A DNA stretch of 64,000 nt, from NCBI RefSeq assembly GCF_025264625.1, contig NZ_CP093313.1, positions 5,146,001 to 5,210,000 on the forward strand. The letters run 5' to 3'. Of this stretch, positions 23,813 through 32,113 are shown one piece after another. This stretch comes from Occallatibacter riparius (GTDB lineage Bacteria > Acidobacteriota > Terriglobia > Terriglobales > Acidobacteriaceae). How positions within the stretch are numbered: position 1 is the stretch's first letter; every line of letters begins with the position of its first letter. Made by a program: the position numbers and the translations under genes. The notes beneath the pieces are model-generated. The model made no database searches, was not told the origin of the DNA, and saw only the letters and a list, made by a program, of their open reading frames with translations.

Positions 23813-24562
23813 ATGCGGTTGGAAGAGAAGTTGGCGCTGGTGATTCCGACGTTGAATGAAGCTGAGTGCCTGCCGGCGATGCTGGAGCGTGTGCTGGCGG
23901 TGATGGCGGCGCTGCCGGTTGCGTTCGAAATATTGGTGGTGGATGACGATAGCCCTGATGCGACCGCGGCGGTGGTGGCTGCGATCGCGGAGCGGGAGCC
24001 GAGGGTGCGGCTGCTGGTGCGGCGCGGAGAGCGCGGGCTGGCCGGGGCGATTCTGCATGGATGGCAAAACACCGATGCATCGCTGCTTGGGGTGATGGAT
24101 GCGGACATGCAGCATCCGCCGGAGGTGCTGCGTGAGCTGGTGAATGCGATGGAGGCGGGTGCGGATGTTGCGCTGGCAAGCCGGTTCGCTGCGCTGGGGG
24201 CGGGGCATAGGTGGAGGAATCCGCTGCGACGGCTGGCTACGGCGGTGTCGATCTGGATGGCGCGGCCGCTGCAGCCCGCGGAGTTTCGCGTGAGTGATCC
24301 GTTGTCGGGGTACTTCCTGGTGCGGCGGCGGTGCGTGGCGGGGGTTGCGTTTCGGCAGACGGGGTTCAAGCTGCTGCTGGAGATTTTGACGCGAGGGCGG
24401 TTGCGCTCCGTCGTGGAAGTCCCGTTTGAATTTGGACGGCGTGGTGGCGGGCGGAGTAAGGCGGGAGCGCGGGTGGCGTGGGATTATGTGTTGCTGCTGT
24501 GCAGGCTTTATCAGGAGAAGTGGAAGGCTATGGTTGGAGCCCCTGAGAGTTCGGCGGAGTGA
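23813..24562 (+). CDS. Polyprenol-phosphate glycosyltransferase (DPM1-like GT2)
   Basis: The 249-residue protein is a GT2 enzyme of the dolichol/polyprenol-phosphate mannose synthase type: LALVIPTLNEAECLPAML, DDDSPDAT (44-51), the DADMQHPPE metal/nucleotide site (96-104), and the acceptor-loop region SDPLSGYFLVRR. It lacks a C-terminal membrane domain, so it is a soluble or peripheral form. It would transfer a sugar from a nucleotide donor to polyprenol phosphate on the cytoplasmic face. The divergent GT-C-like gene 97 bases away could use the lipid-linked sugar on the other face; this pairing is inference. ATG 23813 is preferred; an upstream in-frame ATG at 23735 would overlap the divergent promoter. 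Confidence 0.85.
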   Translation: MRLEEKLALVIPTLNEAECLPAMLERVLAVMAALPVAFEILVVDDDSPDATAAVVAAIAEREPRVRLLVRRGERGLAGAILHGWQNTDASLLGVMDADMQHPPEVLRELVNAMEAGADVALASRFAALGAGHRWRNPLRRLATAVSIWMARPLQPAEFRVSDPLSGYFLVRRRCVAGVAFRQTGFKLLLEILTRGRLRSVVEVPFEFGRRGGGRSKAGARVAWDYVLLLCRLYQEKWKAMVGAPESSAE

Positions 24563-24663
24563 AGAGTGAACAGGCAGGGATGGCAGTGGGCCGGCAAAGG
24601 TGCTTCCTTCATCGATTGCAGCCTGACGACGTGGGTACGATGGATGTGCAGTGAGTGAGGACG

Positions 24664-25083
24664 ATGGCGAGCGAGGAAGAACTGCTGCACGAGTTGATGG
24701 TTTGCACGCTGACGCTGGGCGATGCCACGTTCGTCCATCAACACGTGGTGGATGCGTGGGCCGTGCAGCATGCAACGGAGGATTCGAAGCCGATTGCGGT
24801 AATGTTTGGCCTGATCGGGCTGTATCTGCACCTGGAGCGGGGATTCAATGGACGCGAGGTGCAGCGAGCGCACATGCAACTGGGCACGCCGCGACGGACA
24901 TGGTCGATGCCGGAGTTGCCGGAGCGGCGCGGGGCGATTCGGGTCGACGATGTGCTCGAGGCTGTTCCAGGATTGGACCTGCAGGTGATGATCGACGTGT
25001 GGTGCAACTCGGTGTGGGAGGCGTGCGAGGCGCTGCATAGCCAGATCGGTGAGACCTGTGCGTTCGAGCTGGGCGTGTGGTGA
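24664..25083 (+). CDS. DUF5946 family protein
   Basis: The 139-residue cytoplasmic protein carries the DUF5946 signature: FVHQHVVDAWAVQH, then IAVMFGLIGLYLHLERGFNG, and a C-terminal VWCNSVWEACEALHSQIG. Three His and an Asp in the first motif could bind metal, but no activity is known to me. ATG 24664 and an in-frame GTG at 24655 are both possible starts; a GAGG lies just upstream. It stands alone between the GT2 gene and the GH172-type gene. Confidence 0.72.
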   Translation: MASEEELLHELMVCTLTLGDATFVHQHVVDAWAVQHATEDSKPIAVMFGLIGLYLHLERGFNGREVQRAHMQLGTPRRTWSMPELPERRGAIRVDDVLEAVPGLDLQVMIDVWCNSVWEACEALHSQIGETCAFELGVW

Positions 25084-25166
25084 GCCGGATGGTCCATTGA
25101 CAAGGGGCAAGGCTGCCAACTAGAAAACCTTTGGCTTTCATTCTTTTCCCGAGGAGAGGTGTGCGC

Positions 25167-26348
25167 ATGAACAGAGTGAACCGGCGGAAGCTGCTGGGTG
25201 GGATTGTGTCGGCGGGAGCGATTGCTGGATTGACTGGGGCTGCGGCTCCGGCATATGCGGCCGATGCGCCGGGCGGTGGCGAGATTCCGGAGGGGCTGCT
25301 GGACCTGGCCCGGCTGCGCAGTTATAAGACGCGGCGGTCATCGAGCTGGGATCGGACGGGTGGCAATGGCGACTCGGTTCCGGTTATGCCGGGGAAGACA
25401 GTCACGCTGCTTGATGAGAAGGGTGCAGGAGTAATCACGCACATCTGGTTCACGATCAACTCAGAGGATCCGCATCACCTGAAGAACCTGGTGCTGCGCA
25501 TGTGGTGGGATGGGGAGTCGTCGCCATCGGTGGAGGTGCCGATTGGAGATTTCTACGGGCTCACGCTGGGCGAGTACTTCACGTATCAGTCGGCGCTGAC
25601 CACGGTGGCACCGGTGAAGGCGCTGAACTGCTACTTCGAGATGCCGTTCTCAAGTGGGGCGAAGATCACCGTGACCAACGAGGGGAAGGCGCCTACGCGG
25701 AATCTCTACTATGCGGTTGATTATGTGACGCTGGCGTCGCTGCCGGGAGATGTGGGGCGGTTCCACGCGCAGTATCGGCAGGCCGCGCCGGCGAAGGGCT
25801 GGACGAATGACTGGAAAAACAACTGGGACAAGGGCGCAGGCGACAAGCCGAACCTGAACGGTGAAGGGAACTACGTCTTCATGGAGGCGACTGGGCGTGG
25901 GCACTTTGTGGGCGTAACGCACGGCGTGCTGCAGAATCAGGAGCAGTGGTTCGGCGAAGGCGACGACATGATCTTCATCGACGGCGAAACGAATCCCACG
26001 ATCAACGGCACGGGGACCGAGGACTACTACAATGGGGCGTGGGACTTCGGGCTACAGGCGTTTGCGTATCCGCATAACGGCGCGCCGTACATGGTGGATC
26101 CGGAGCGGATTGGCGGGCGTTATTGCCTTTATCGGTGGCATGTCGAGAGCCCCATCACGTTTGAGAAGTCGATCAAAGTGACGATGGAGCACGGGCATGC
26201 GAATTGCCGGTCGGATGATTTCTATACGGTGGCTTATTGGTATCAGACGGAGCCGCACTTGGAGTTTCCGACGCTGCCGAAGGCCGAGGATCGCTTGCCG
26301 CGGGTGTTTGCTGTGGGTGGGCCGGGGGCGGAGAAGGCGAAAGACTAG
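25167..26348 (+). CDS. Exported DUF2961 / GH172-type glycoside hydrolase
   Basis: The 393-residue protein starts at ATG 25167 after GAGGAGAGG. Its N-terminus (NRRKLLGGIVSAGAIAG ... AYA) is a Tat-like twin-arginine signal. The rest is a DUF2961 double jelly-roll, e.g. AGVITHIWFTIN, WWDGESSPSVEVPIGDFYG and GTGTEDYYNGAWDFG. DUF2961 founded family GH172 (difructose dianhydride I synthase/hydrolase and related fructosidases and arabinanases). The two catalytic Glu of the characterised enzyme are, as I recall, 21 residues apart; here Glu264 (FGEGDD) and Glu285 (GTED) have exactly that spacing. The substrate cannot be told from sequence. Confidence 0.85.
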   Translation: MNRVNRRKLLGGIVSAGAIAGLTGAAAPAYAADAPGGGEIPEGLLDLARLRSYKTRRSSSWDRTGGNGDSVPVMPGKTVTLLDEKGAGVITHIWFTINSEDPHHLKNLVLRMWWDGESSPSVEVPIGDFYGLTLGEYFTYQSALTTVAPVKALNCYFEMPFSSGAKITVTNEGKAPTRNLYYAVDYVTLASLPGDVGRFHAQYRQAAPAKGWTNDWKNNWDKGAGDKPNLNGEGNYVFMEATGRGHFVGVTHGVLQNQEQWFGEGDDMIFIDGETNPTINGTGTEDYYNGAWDFGLQAFAYPHNGAPYMVDPERIGGRYCLYRWHVESPITFEKSIKVTMEHGHANCRSDDFYTVAYWYQTEPHLEFPTLPKAEDRLPRVFAVGGPGAEKAKD

Positions 26349-26378
26349 TGGCGAAGTTGCAGAGTGGCAAGGTGGCAA

Positions 26379-26443
26379 AGTTACAAAATGGCAGAGTTAC
26401 AGAGTGGAAATGAGACTTTGTGACTTTGTCACTTTGTAACTTG
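26379..26443. terminator. Long inverted repeat between convergent genes
   Basis: AAGTTACAAA (26379-26388) and TTTGTAACTT (26434-26443) form a perfect 10-bp stem. The interior is made of repeated words (GGCAAAGTT, AGAGTTACAGAGTGG, CTTTGTGACTTTGTCACTTT) that allow further pairing. It lies between the GH172-type gene and the convergent pseudopilin gene, where a two-way terminator would be expected. The internal repetition suggests origin as a simple-sequence repeat. Confidence 0.5.
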
Positions 26444-26451
26444 GTCCATGT

Positions 26452-27483
26452 CTATTGCTGGGGCGGGGTGGGCTGCGTGGGCGGAGTGCCGATACCGCCG
26501 CCGGTACCGGGACCACCAATGCCGGGACCGCCGATCCCAGGTCCGCCAATACCGGGTCCACCGATGCCGCCGCCGGGGTTGGCGACTGGCTGGCCAATGG
26601 TGCCGGTGTTACCGCCCATCATGGTCTGCTGGTCCATCAGGGTGGAGTAGGTGAACTCCCACTGGTTGTAGTGGTCTTTCTTCTTGTAGACGAGGATCGA
26701 CTTCTTGTCGACGGAAGGCTTGACGCCCATGATGCCACCGCCGCCGAAGGTCTGGTTGTTGTTGTTGTCGCCGAAGATGCCGCCGCCGTTGGTTCCCGAA
26801 CTACCGTTGTCGCCGGTTCCGGTCGTGGTGCCGGTGCCTGGCTGCTGGCCGGAGTTGTCAGTGCCACCCGTTCCACCGGGGCCGCCGGGCGCGGGGGCAG
26901 TAGGGGCAGTAGGTGTGGTGGGATTGCTGCCGAAGGCACCGCCGCCTATCGGGCTGGGCTGGGTGCCCTGGCCGGGCTGACCGCCTTGATTCGGGAACAG
27001 AGTGCTGCCGCCATTGATGCCATTGCCACCGCTTGGGCCCGTTCCGGCCATGATGCCGCAACCGCTGGTGGGGCCGAGAGGCTGACCGAAGAAGCCCATC
27101 GCGACCGGCGCCTTGTTCTGGCAGTAGCCGATGGTCTTCCAGTCGTCTTTGCCGGTTAGGGGGTCGGTGTAGCGCTTGCGCAGGAAACGGATTTCGTTGG
27201 TCTTGACGAGCGCGTCGATGCTGGGCGGATAGGCGTTGAACTTGCGGTAGTAGAGCTGAATGGCGCGGATGTACTGCTTGCCACGGTGCATGGTTTCGAC
27301 TTCGCGGTCGCGCTGTATGTCGGCGGCGATGCGGGGCGCCGCGAGCGCCATGCCGATGATGAAGATGGCCAGGAGGATGATGACGCCGAGAAGGACATAG
27401 CCGGATTCGGAGGGCTTGCCTATGCGCCTCGCAGGTCTTTCCATCGCAGGCTCGGCGTTTCGGATTGGATTGAACTTCGTCAC
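26452..27483 (-). CDS. Atypical pseudopilin with Gly/Pro-rich tail
   Basis: The last gene of the pil-like operon encodes a protein with a type IV prepilin-like N-terminus: basic leader, then ESG^YVLLGVIILLAIFIIG. The residue after the cut is Tyr rather than Phe, and position +5 is Gly rather than the usual Glu. This is followed by ETMHRGKQYIRAIQLYYRKF and PPSIDALVKTNEIRFLRKRY, as in GspG/PulG-type pseudopilins. The second half is low-complexity Gly/Pro/Thr/Asn, ending in tandem PGIGG units. Start is GTG 27483; an ATG at 27444 is an alternative. It is likely a minor subunit or a scaffold; not a classic major pilin. Confidence 0.75.
   Translation of the reverse strand: MTKFNPIRNAEPAMERPARRIGKPSESGYVLLGVIILLAIFIIGMALAAPRIAADIQRDREVETMHRGKQYIRAIQLYYRKFNAYPPSIDALVKTNEIRFLRKRYTDPLTGKDDWKTIGYCQNKAPVAMGFFGQPLGPTSGCGIMAGTGPSGGNGINGGSTLFPNQGGQPGQGTQPSPIGGGAFGSNPTTPTAPTAPAPGGPGGTGGTDNSGQQPGTGTTTGTGDNGSSGTNGGGIFGDNNNNQTFGGGGIMGVKPSVDKKSILVYKKKDHYNQWEFTYSTLMDQQTMMGGNTGTIGQPVANPGGGIGGPGIGGPGIGGPGIGGPGTGGGIGTPPTQPTPPQQ
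26506..26565. repeat. Four 15-bp tandem repeats coding PGIGG
   Basis: Units start at 26506, 26521, 26536 and 26551 and differ mainly at third codon positions. They encode the PGIGG repeats near the C-terminus of the pseudopilin. Such a tract can change length by slippage in steps of five residues without breaking the frame. Confidence 0.85.
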
Positions 27484-27503
27484 TCGACTTAACGATGCGC
27501 CTG

Positions 27504-28130
27504 CTACTGCATGAGCGGCAGGCTTTGCGTGTTGTTATACGACAGATCGGTTACCTGGATGCTTCCGGGAGAGATGCTGCCGATTTTGTAGCGGTGGTCG
27601 ACGATCTCGCCGGACCTGGCCATGAAGATGTCGTCGCCGTGGACGAGGAAGGCGCGGATGTTCGACTTGTCCCTGGATTGCGAGTAGCCGAAGTACTTGA
27701 GGTCAATGGAGGGCGCCTGCGGAGGGGGCGGAGGCGTGTTGACTGCAACGTTGTTGTCGTTGGGCCGAGCAGGCGCGACGGGCTGGTCGATGTGAACGGG
27801 CGCCGATTCCGCAGAGAAGATGTTGCGGCCAGTGCCGGCGTACTCGACGTCTTCGCTCTGGGCAAGCTTGGCCAAGTGCAGTGTGGGATCAATGTTATTG
27901 CTGCTGACCTTCTGGGCCTCGGGCGCGGAGATTGCAGAACTGCTGATCGCGACGCGAGCAGGGGCATTGGTCGCGCCAGCGCGCGGAGTTGTTGCGATCT
28001 GCGCGGGGAGGGGGCGGGGAGCAGGGGTGGCGAAGTAGCCGTAGAGCTCCCAGATGGCCGCCGGGATGATGATGACCAGGAGGCCGGCCAGGATCATTAC
28101 CTTCTTCTTGTCTTCAGCGCCAGTCTTCAT
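27504..28130 (-). CDS. pilP: PilP-like pilus assembly lipoprotein/inner-membrane protein
   Basis: ATG 28130 overlaps the pilO stop by four bases (ATGA). The 208-residue protein has one membrane helix (VMILAGLLVIIIPAAIWELY), a long Pro/Ala-rich periplasmic linker, and a beta-rich C-terminal domain (IDLKYFGYSQSRDKSNIRAF, GDDIFMARSGEIVDHRYKIG). This is the PilP/GspC-type homology-region fold that contacts the secretin. Classical PilP is a lipoprotein; here the anchor is a membrane helix without a lipobox, as in GspC. The call rests on the domain pattern and on position after PilM-N-O. Confidence 0.75.
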   Translation of the reverse strand: MKTGAEDKKKVMILAGLLVIIIPAAIWELYGYFATPAPRPLPAQIATTPRAGATNAPARVAISSSAISAPEAQKVSSNNIDPTLHLAKLAQSEDVEYAGTGRNIFSAESAPVHIDQPVAPARPNDNNVAVNTPPPPPQAPSIDLKYFGYSQSRDKSNIRAFLVHGDDIFMARSGEIVDHRYKIGSISPGSIQVTDLSYNNTQSLPLMQ

Positions 28131-28753
28131 TGCGGCTGCGCCTCCTGCGCCTGAGGATTTTCCTGTTGCGGCGGCAGGCCGCTGGCGGCTGCGTCTGCCG
28201 GGCGCAGCCATGTGGAGAGCTGCAGGCGCAGGTTGACCGCGCCGCCCTGCTGGCCAGTGAGGCCCATGCCGCGGATGACGAACAGGGTCTTGCTCCGCTC
28301 GAGCGAGTTGATGAAGTGCATGATCTTCGGGTATTCGCCGGTGATACCGGCGTCGAGCGTGATCTCAGAGAGATTATTCTCGGGCGGCTTCTGTGCGTAC
28401 TGCAGGCGTGTGAGGCGCACGCCGGACTTCACTTCGAGAGCGCCGATCTGCGTGGCGATCTCGGAGTAGCTGGGCGGAATTCGCTTGGCGTAGAAGTCCT
28501 TGATGTCGGTCCGGGTCTGGTCGATCTTCTTGTCGAGGCCGCGCAGAGGCGCTGTCTGCAGTTCCAGTGACTTGAGCTGGATTTGTTTTTCCGCGAGCGC
28601 GTCGGTGGTGCTGGCGCTGGTGGCGGCCCAGTCGAGTGCGAAGCGCGTGGCCAGGGCGATGACAGCGACGAGCAGAATCGAAAATCCCACGTAGTGCCAA
28701 GTGAGCGGGGAGGCGAGCCGCTCGCGCCAGACGTCAGAGTTCTTCACGTTCAT
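28127..28753 (-). CDS. pilO: PilO-like alignment subcomplex protein
   Basis: The 208-residue inner-membrane protein has a short cytoplasmic start, one helix (VGFSILLVAVIALATRFAL), a coiled-coil (ALAEKQIQLKSLELQ) and a periplasmic ferredoxin-like domain with IPPSYSEIATQIGALEVKSG and YPKIMHFINSLERSKTLFVI, typical of PilO/GspM. It pairs with PilN to link the cytoplasmic PilM-ATPase platform to the secretin. Its start overlaps pilN (ATGA) and its stop overlaps pilP (ATGA), so the genes are tightly coupled. Confidence 0.85.
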   Translation of the reverse strand: MNVKNSDVWRERLASPLTWHYVGFSILLVAVIALATRFALDWAATSASTTDALAEKQIQLKSLELQTAPLRGLDKKIDQTRTDIKDFYAKRIPPSYSEIATQIGALEVKSGVRLTRLQYAQKPPENNLSEITLDAGITGEYPKIMHFINSLERSKTLFVIRGMGLTGQQGGAVNLRLQLSTWLRPADAAASGLPPQQENPQAQEAQPQ

Positions 28754-29526
28754 TGGGGGCCTCCGGGAGTGTGCCGGGGAGCGGGTCGGCCGGTAGGCGG
28801 TGGACCGGTATAAGGAGTGCGCTGGCGGCCAGGTGATCCGGTGCGCGGCGTTGCGGCCGCGGTGGGCGCAGGCGTTTGCTCGGACTGCTCGGAGTCTTTC
28901 TTTTTCGGTTCCGTCTTGTGCTCGGCCGAAGCTGCGGCGTTGTAGTCGGCAAGAAGGTCGAAGTTGACACGGTTGCTGAGGCTGACCGGTTCGAGCTGCT
29001 GCTGTCCGTTGCCGGCGCTCTCAGCGCTTTCACCCGTGATGCGCGGCTGGAGGAAGTGACGGGAGTGCTCGAGGTTCTGCACCAGTTCCACTGCCTTGTC
29101 ACGCGCTCCGATGACGCGCATGCGGACGGTGATGTGTCCGTCTTTCTTGTCGACGATGGGCTCGAGCGTGGTGACCTGCACGCCGCCGGGAAGAACGGAC
29201 TCGAGGTCTTCCATGGCGAGGGTCCAGGAGAACGCCTTGGTATCGATCAGGCGGTTGAGCGAGGCGACCTGGTTGAGCACGGCGGCATTGTCAGGCTGCT
29301 GCATCATGACCTGCGCCTGCTGACGCTCCTGATTAATCCTGGCGATGGAACCGTCGAGCGAATGGGCGCGGGCGCGGGCTGCTTCGGCCTGGCTGTGCAG
29401 GAAGTGCAGAGCGATGCCGAGCGCGAGGGCAACGATGGCGAGTGCACCCATGGCCATGCGCAGGCGCCGGAGGATAGGGCCGAGGTCGGCAAATGGCTTG
29501 GTGGCGAGGTTGACTGTTATTCGCAT
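28750..29526 (-). CDS. pilN: PilN-like assembly protein
   Basis: The 258-residue protein begins with the conserved MRITVNLATKPF, the short segment by which PilN docks into PilM. One membrane helix (ALAIVALALGIALHFL) is followed by a coiled coil and a periplasmic domain (WTLAMEDLESVLPGGVQVTT, ITVRMRVIGARDKAVELVQN). The C-terminus is a long, Pro/Thr/Gln-rich tail that ordinary PilN proteins lack. The start shares a base with the pilM stop (TGATG). Confidence 0.85.
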   Translation of the reverse strand: MRITVNLATKPFADLGPILRRLRMAMGALAIVALALGIALHFLHSQAEAARARAHSLDGSIARINQERQQAQVMMQQPDNAAVLNQVASLNRLIDTKAFSWTLAMEDLESVLPGGVQVTTLEPIVDKKDGHITVRMRVIGARDKAVELVQNLEHSRHFLQPRITGESAESAGNGQQQLEPVSLSNRVNFDLLADYNAAASAEHKTEPKKKDSEQSEQTPAPTAAATPRTGSPGRQRTPYTGPPPTGRPAPRHTPGGPQ

Positions 29527-30461
29527 CAGGCTACCCCCGCAAGCGCGCCGGAGACTCCGGCGAATCCGATGGGGCCGAGCGTGGTGACGGCGCCTGTTGT
29601 TGGCGTGGGCGTGGTTTCGATGACATTGAGGCCGGTGTCGCTGATGGCGCGCGCGAACTCCTGGGCGGGAACGGCTCCAGCGTAATGCAATTCGCGGGGC
29701 GCGCTGCCAACTTTGTCTTCATAATATGCGGCAGCCACCGCGATGTTGCGCTGCACGTCAGAGACGCGCGTGGCATTGTCCGCGGGAAGCTCTAGCGTGC
29801 GGTAAAGCAGCAGGTCGTCGCCGCTGGTGATGGAGGTGGTGAGCGCCGTGCTGCTGAGATTCGCGGCGAGTGCGGGGGAGGGATCAGTGAGCGCGGCGAG
29901 GGAGGCCAGGCTCGAGAGCAGCACTACGCCGGGCTCGTATCCAGCGGCCTGTACGCACGACTCGTATTCGGCCAGGTTGGTTTTGGGCATGATGGTGACG
30001 AGAACCTTGACGGCGCCCTCGCCGCCCCCGGGGTCCTGCGAGAGGATCTGGTAGCTGAGCGCGGCATGCTCCACTTCAAACGGAACCATCTTGCGGAGAC
30101 GGAAGCGCAGCACGGGATAGACCACCTCGGGGGCCTTGGGAGGCAGGGTGTCGAAGTCGAGGACGAAGACGCGGGCCGCGGTGTCAGGCACGATGAGGGT
30201 GACGTTGTGGTTGCGTGGCGACACTTGATCGATTGCGCTACGCAGGGTTTCGACGACAGCATCGTGGGCCATGACATTGGTACCGCTGATGCCGGGCGAG
30301 AGAGCACCGGGCCGCAACGGAGCGAATGCGTAGACGGGCGTCGTGCCGCCGTTAGGAATGGCGGCAGCCAATGCGCCCTCCGGCGTGAGTTCCACCGCCG
30401 TGTGCGGGCGGGCCGCCGCGGGCGCCGTGTTGAACGTGAATTTCTTCGAGAGCAGAGCCAC
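29526..30461 (-). CDS. pilM: PilM-like actin-fold protein
   Basis: The 311-residue cytoplasmic protein fits the PilM/GspL actin-like fold: VTLIVPDTAARVFVLDFDTL, VVYPVLRFRLRKMVPFEVEH, then AVKVLVTIMPKTNLAEYESC and the nucleotide-side segment SDVQRNIAVAAAYYEDKVGS. The N-terminal phosphate-1 motif is weak (AVELTPEGALAAAI), so ATP binding may be poor or lost. The GTG start overlaps the last base of the pilB stop (TAGTG). Confidence 0.82.
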   Translation of the reverse strand: MALLSKKFTFNTAPAAARPHTAVELTPEGALAAAIPNGGTTPVYAFAPLRPGALSPGISGTNVMAHDAVVETLRSAIDQVSPRNHNVTLIVPDTAARVFVLDFDTLPPKAPEVVYPVLRFRLRKMVPFEVEHAALSYQILSQDPGGGEGAVKVLVTIMPKTNLAEYESCVQAAGYEPGVVLLSSLASLAALTDPSPALAANLSSTALTTSITSGDDLLLYRTLELPADNATRVSDVQRNIAVAAAYYEDKVGSAPRELHYAGAVPAQEFARAISDTGLNVIETTPTPTTGAVTTLGPIGFAGVSGALAGVA

Positions 30462-32095
30462 TATCTTGAAGCCTCGATGAATGTAACCTTGTTGATTTCC
30501 TTGAGTGTCGTGATGCCGTTGCGTACGCGGTCAATGGCGGATTCGCGCAGGAAGGTCATGCCTTCTTTCTGCGCTAGCTTGCGAATCTCCGATGTGGGCT
30601 TCTTGTCGAGGATAAGCTCGCGGATCGGATCGGTGAGGTCGAGCAACTCGTGGATGGCGGTTCGTCCGCGATAGCCGGTGCCGCCGCACTCCATGCAGCC
30701 GGAGCCCTCGCGAAACTCGAAGTCGCGCCACTCGATGGGATCGAGGCCGGCGGCGAGGAGCGTTTCTTCGTCGTATTTCACAGTGCGCGGGCAATACTCG
30801 CAGATGGTGCGGACCAACCGCTGCGCAAGGATGCAGTTGAGCGCGGAGACGAAGTTGTATGCCTCGACGCCCATGTTGAGGAAGCGACCGAGCACGTCGA
30901 CCACGTTGTTGGCGTGAACGGTGGTGAAGACCAGGTGGCCGGTGAGCGCCGAGTTGATGGCGATCTGCGCGGTTTCCTGGTCGCGGATTTCGCCGACGAG
31001 GATCTTGTCGGGGTCGTGGCGCAGGATAGAGCGCAGTCCGCGCGCGAAGGTGAGGCCCTTCTTCTCGTTTACCGGGATTTGGGTGATGCCGCGGATCTGG
31101 TATTCGACGGGATCCTCAATAGTGATGATCTTGTCTTCGTCGGACTTGATCTCATTGAGCGCGGCGTAGAGCGTGGTGGTCTTGCCGGAGCCGGTGGGGC
31201 CGGTGACCAGCACCATGCCGTAGGGCTCGCGGATATAGCGGCGGAAGCGGCGCAGGTCGCTTTCAGCAAAGCCCACAACCTCGAGAGTGAGATTGCGGAA
31301 TTTCTCCGACATGGATTCTTTATCGAGCACGCGAAGCACGGCGTTTTCGCCATGCACGGTGGGCATGATGGAGACGCGGAAGTCGATGAGGCGCCCCTTG
31401 TAGCGCACGCGGAAACGGCCGTCCTGCGGGACGCGGCGCTCGGCAATGTCGAGCTCCGACATAATTTTGATACGCGAAAGGATGGTGGTGTGGTGCTCGC
31501 GTGCGATGGGCGCCATGGCCATCTGCAGTACGCCGTCGATGCGGTACTTGACGATGACGGAATCGTCGAGCGTTTCGATATGAATGTCGGATGCGCGGCG
31601 CTCGAGCGCGGTGAAGATGGTGGTGTCGACCAGGCGAATGATGGGGCTGATGTCTTCTTCGCGCGTGAGCTTCTCGATCGAGATGTTCTCGTCGGAATTG
31701 TCTTCGCCGCTGACGACGTCGAAGGTCAAGCCTTCGCTGGCTTCTTCGAGGACGCGCTGCGATTGCTCGGTCTTCTTGAGGACTTCGTTGATCTGCGAGA
31801 GCGTGGCGACACGGGCGATGATGCGATGGCCGAGCAAGCCTGCGATCTCGTCGAGGATCATCAACTGCGATGGGTCGCTGACGGCGATCACCAGCGCGTC
31901 GCCCTGCTGCTCGATGGGAACGAAGTTGTAGCGGAACATGAGTTCCACCGGAACTGTGCGCAGCAGATCGTGCTGGATTTTGAAGTTCTTGAGGTCGACG
32001 AACTCGGCACGATAGCGCTTGGCGAGCGCTTCGGCGTTGGCGCGCTCGTCAACGCCGGCGGGGAGCGGGATTGCGAGTACAGTCGTTTCAGCCAT
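30461..32095 (-). CDS. pilB: PilB/GspE assembly ATPase
   Basis: The 544-residue secretion ATPase powers pilus or pseudopilus extension. It has an N-terminal MshEN/GspE-N domain, the linker with IRLVDTTIFTALERRASDIH, Walker A GPTGSGKTTTLYAAL (about residue 300), Asp box, Walker B with LVGEIRDQETAQIA, His box (GHLVFTTVHANN), and a C4 zinc motif (CEYC ... CMECGGTGYRGR). All catalytic elements are intact. It follows pilC by 18 bases and overlaps pilM by one. No pilT retraction ATPase is in the operon. Confidence 0.93.
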   Translation of the reverse strand: MAETTVLAIPLPAGVDERANAEALAKRYRAEFVDLKNFKIQHDLLRTVPVELMFRYNFVPIEQQGDALVIAVSDPSQLMILDEIAGLLGHRIIARVATLSQINEVLKKTEQSQRVLEEASEGLTFDVVSGEDNSDENISIEKLTREEDISPIIRLVDTTIFTALERRASDIHIETLDDSVIVKYRIDGVLQMAMAPIAREHHTTILSRIKIMSELDIAERRVPQDGRFRVRYKGRLIDFRVSIMPTVHGENAVLRVLDKESMSEKFRNLTLEVVGFAESDLRRFRRYIREPYGMVLVTGPTGSGKTTTLYAALNEIKSDEDKIITIEDPVEYQIRGITQIPVNEKKGLTFARGLRSILRHDPDKILVGEIRDQETAQIAINSALTGHLVFTTVHANNVVDVLGRFLNMGVEAYNFVSALNCILAQRLVRTICEYCPRTVKYDEETLLAAGLDPIEWRDFEFREGSGCMECGGTGYRGRTAIHELLDLTDPIRELILDKKPTSEIRKLAQKEGMTFLRESAIDRVRNGITTLKEINKVTFIEASR

Positions 32096-32113
32096 ACGTA
32101 TACACCTGATGCA

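Noticed and set aside
23716..24369. Upstream extension of the GT-C-like paralogue B
   Set aside because: This part is antisense to the well-supported GT2 gene and has no similarity to paralogue A, whose homology begins at the TTG start chosen.
24651..25040. Alternative frame overlapping the DUF5946 gene
   Set aside because: A different frame of similar length lacks any family signature, while the chosen frame carries the DUF5946 motifs.
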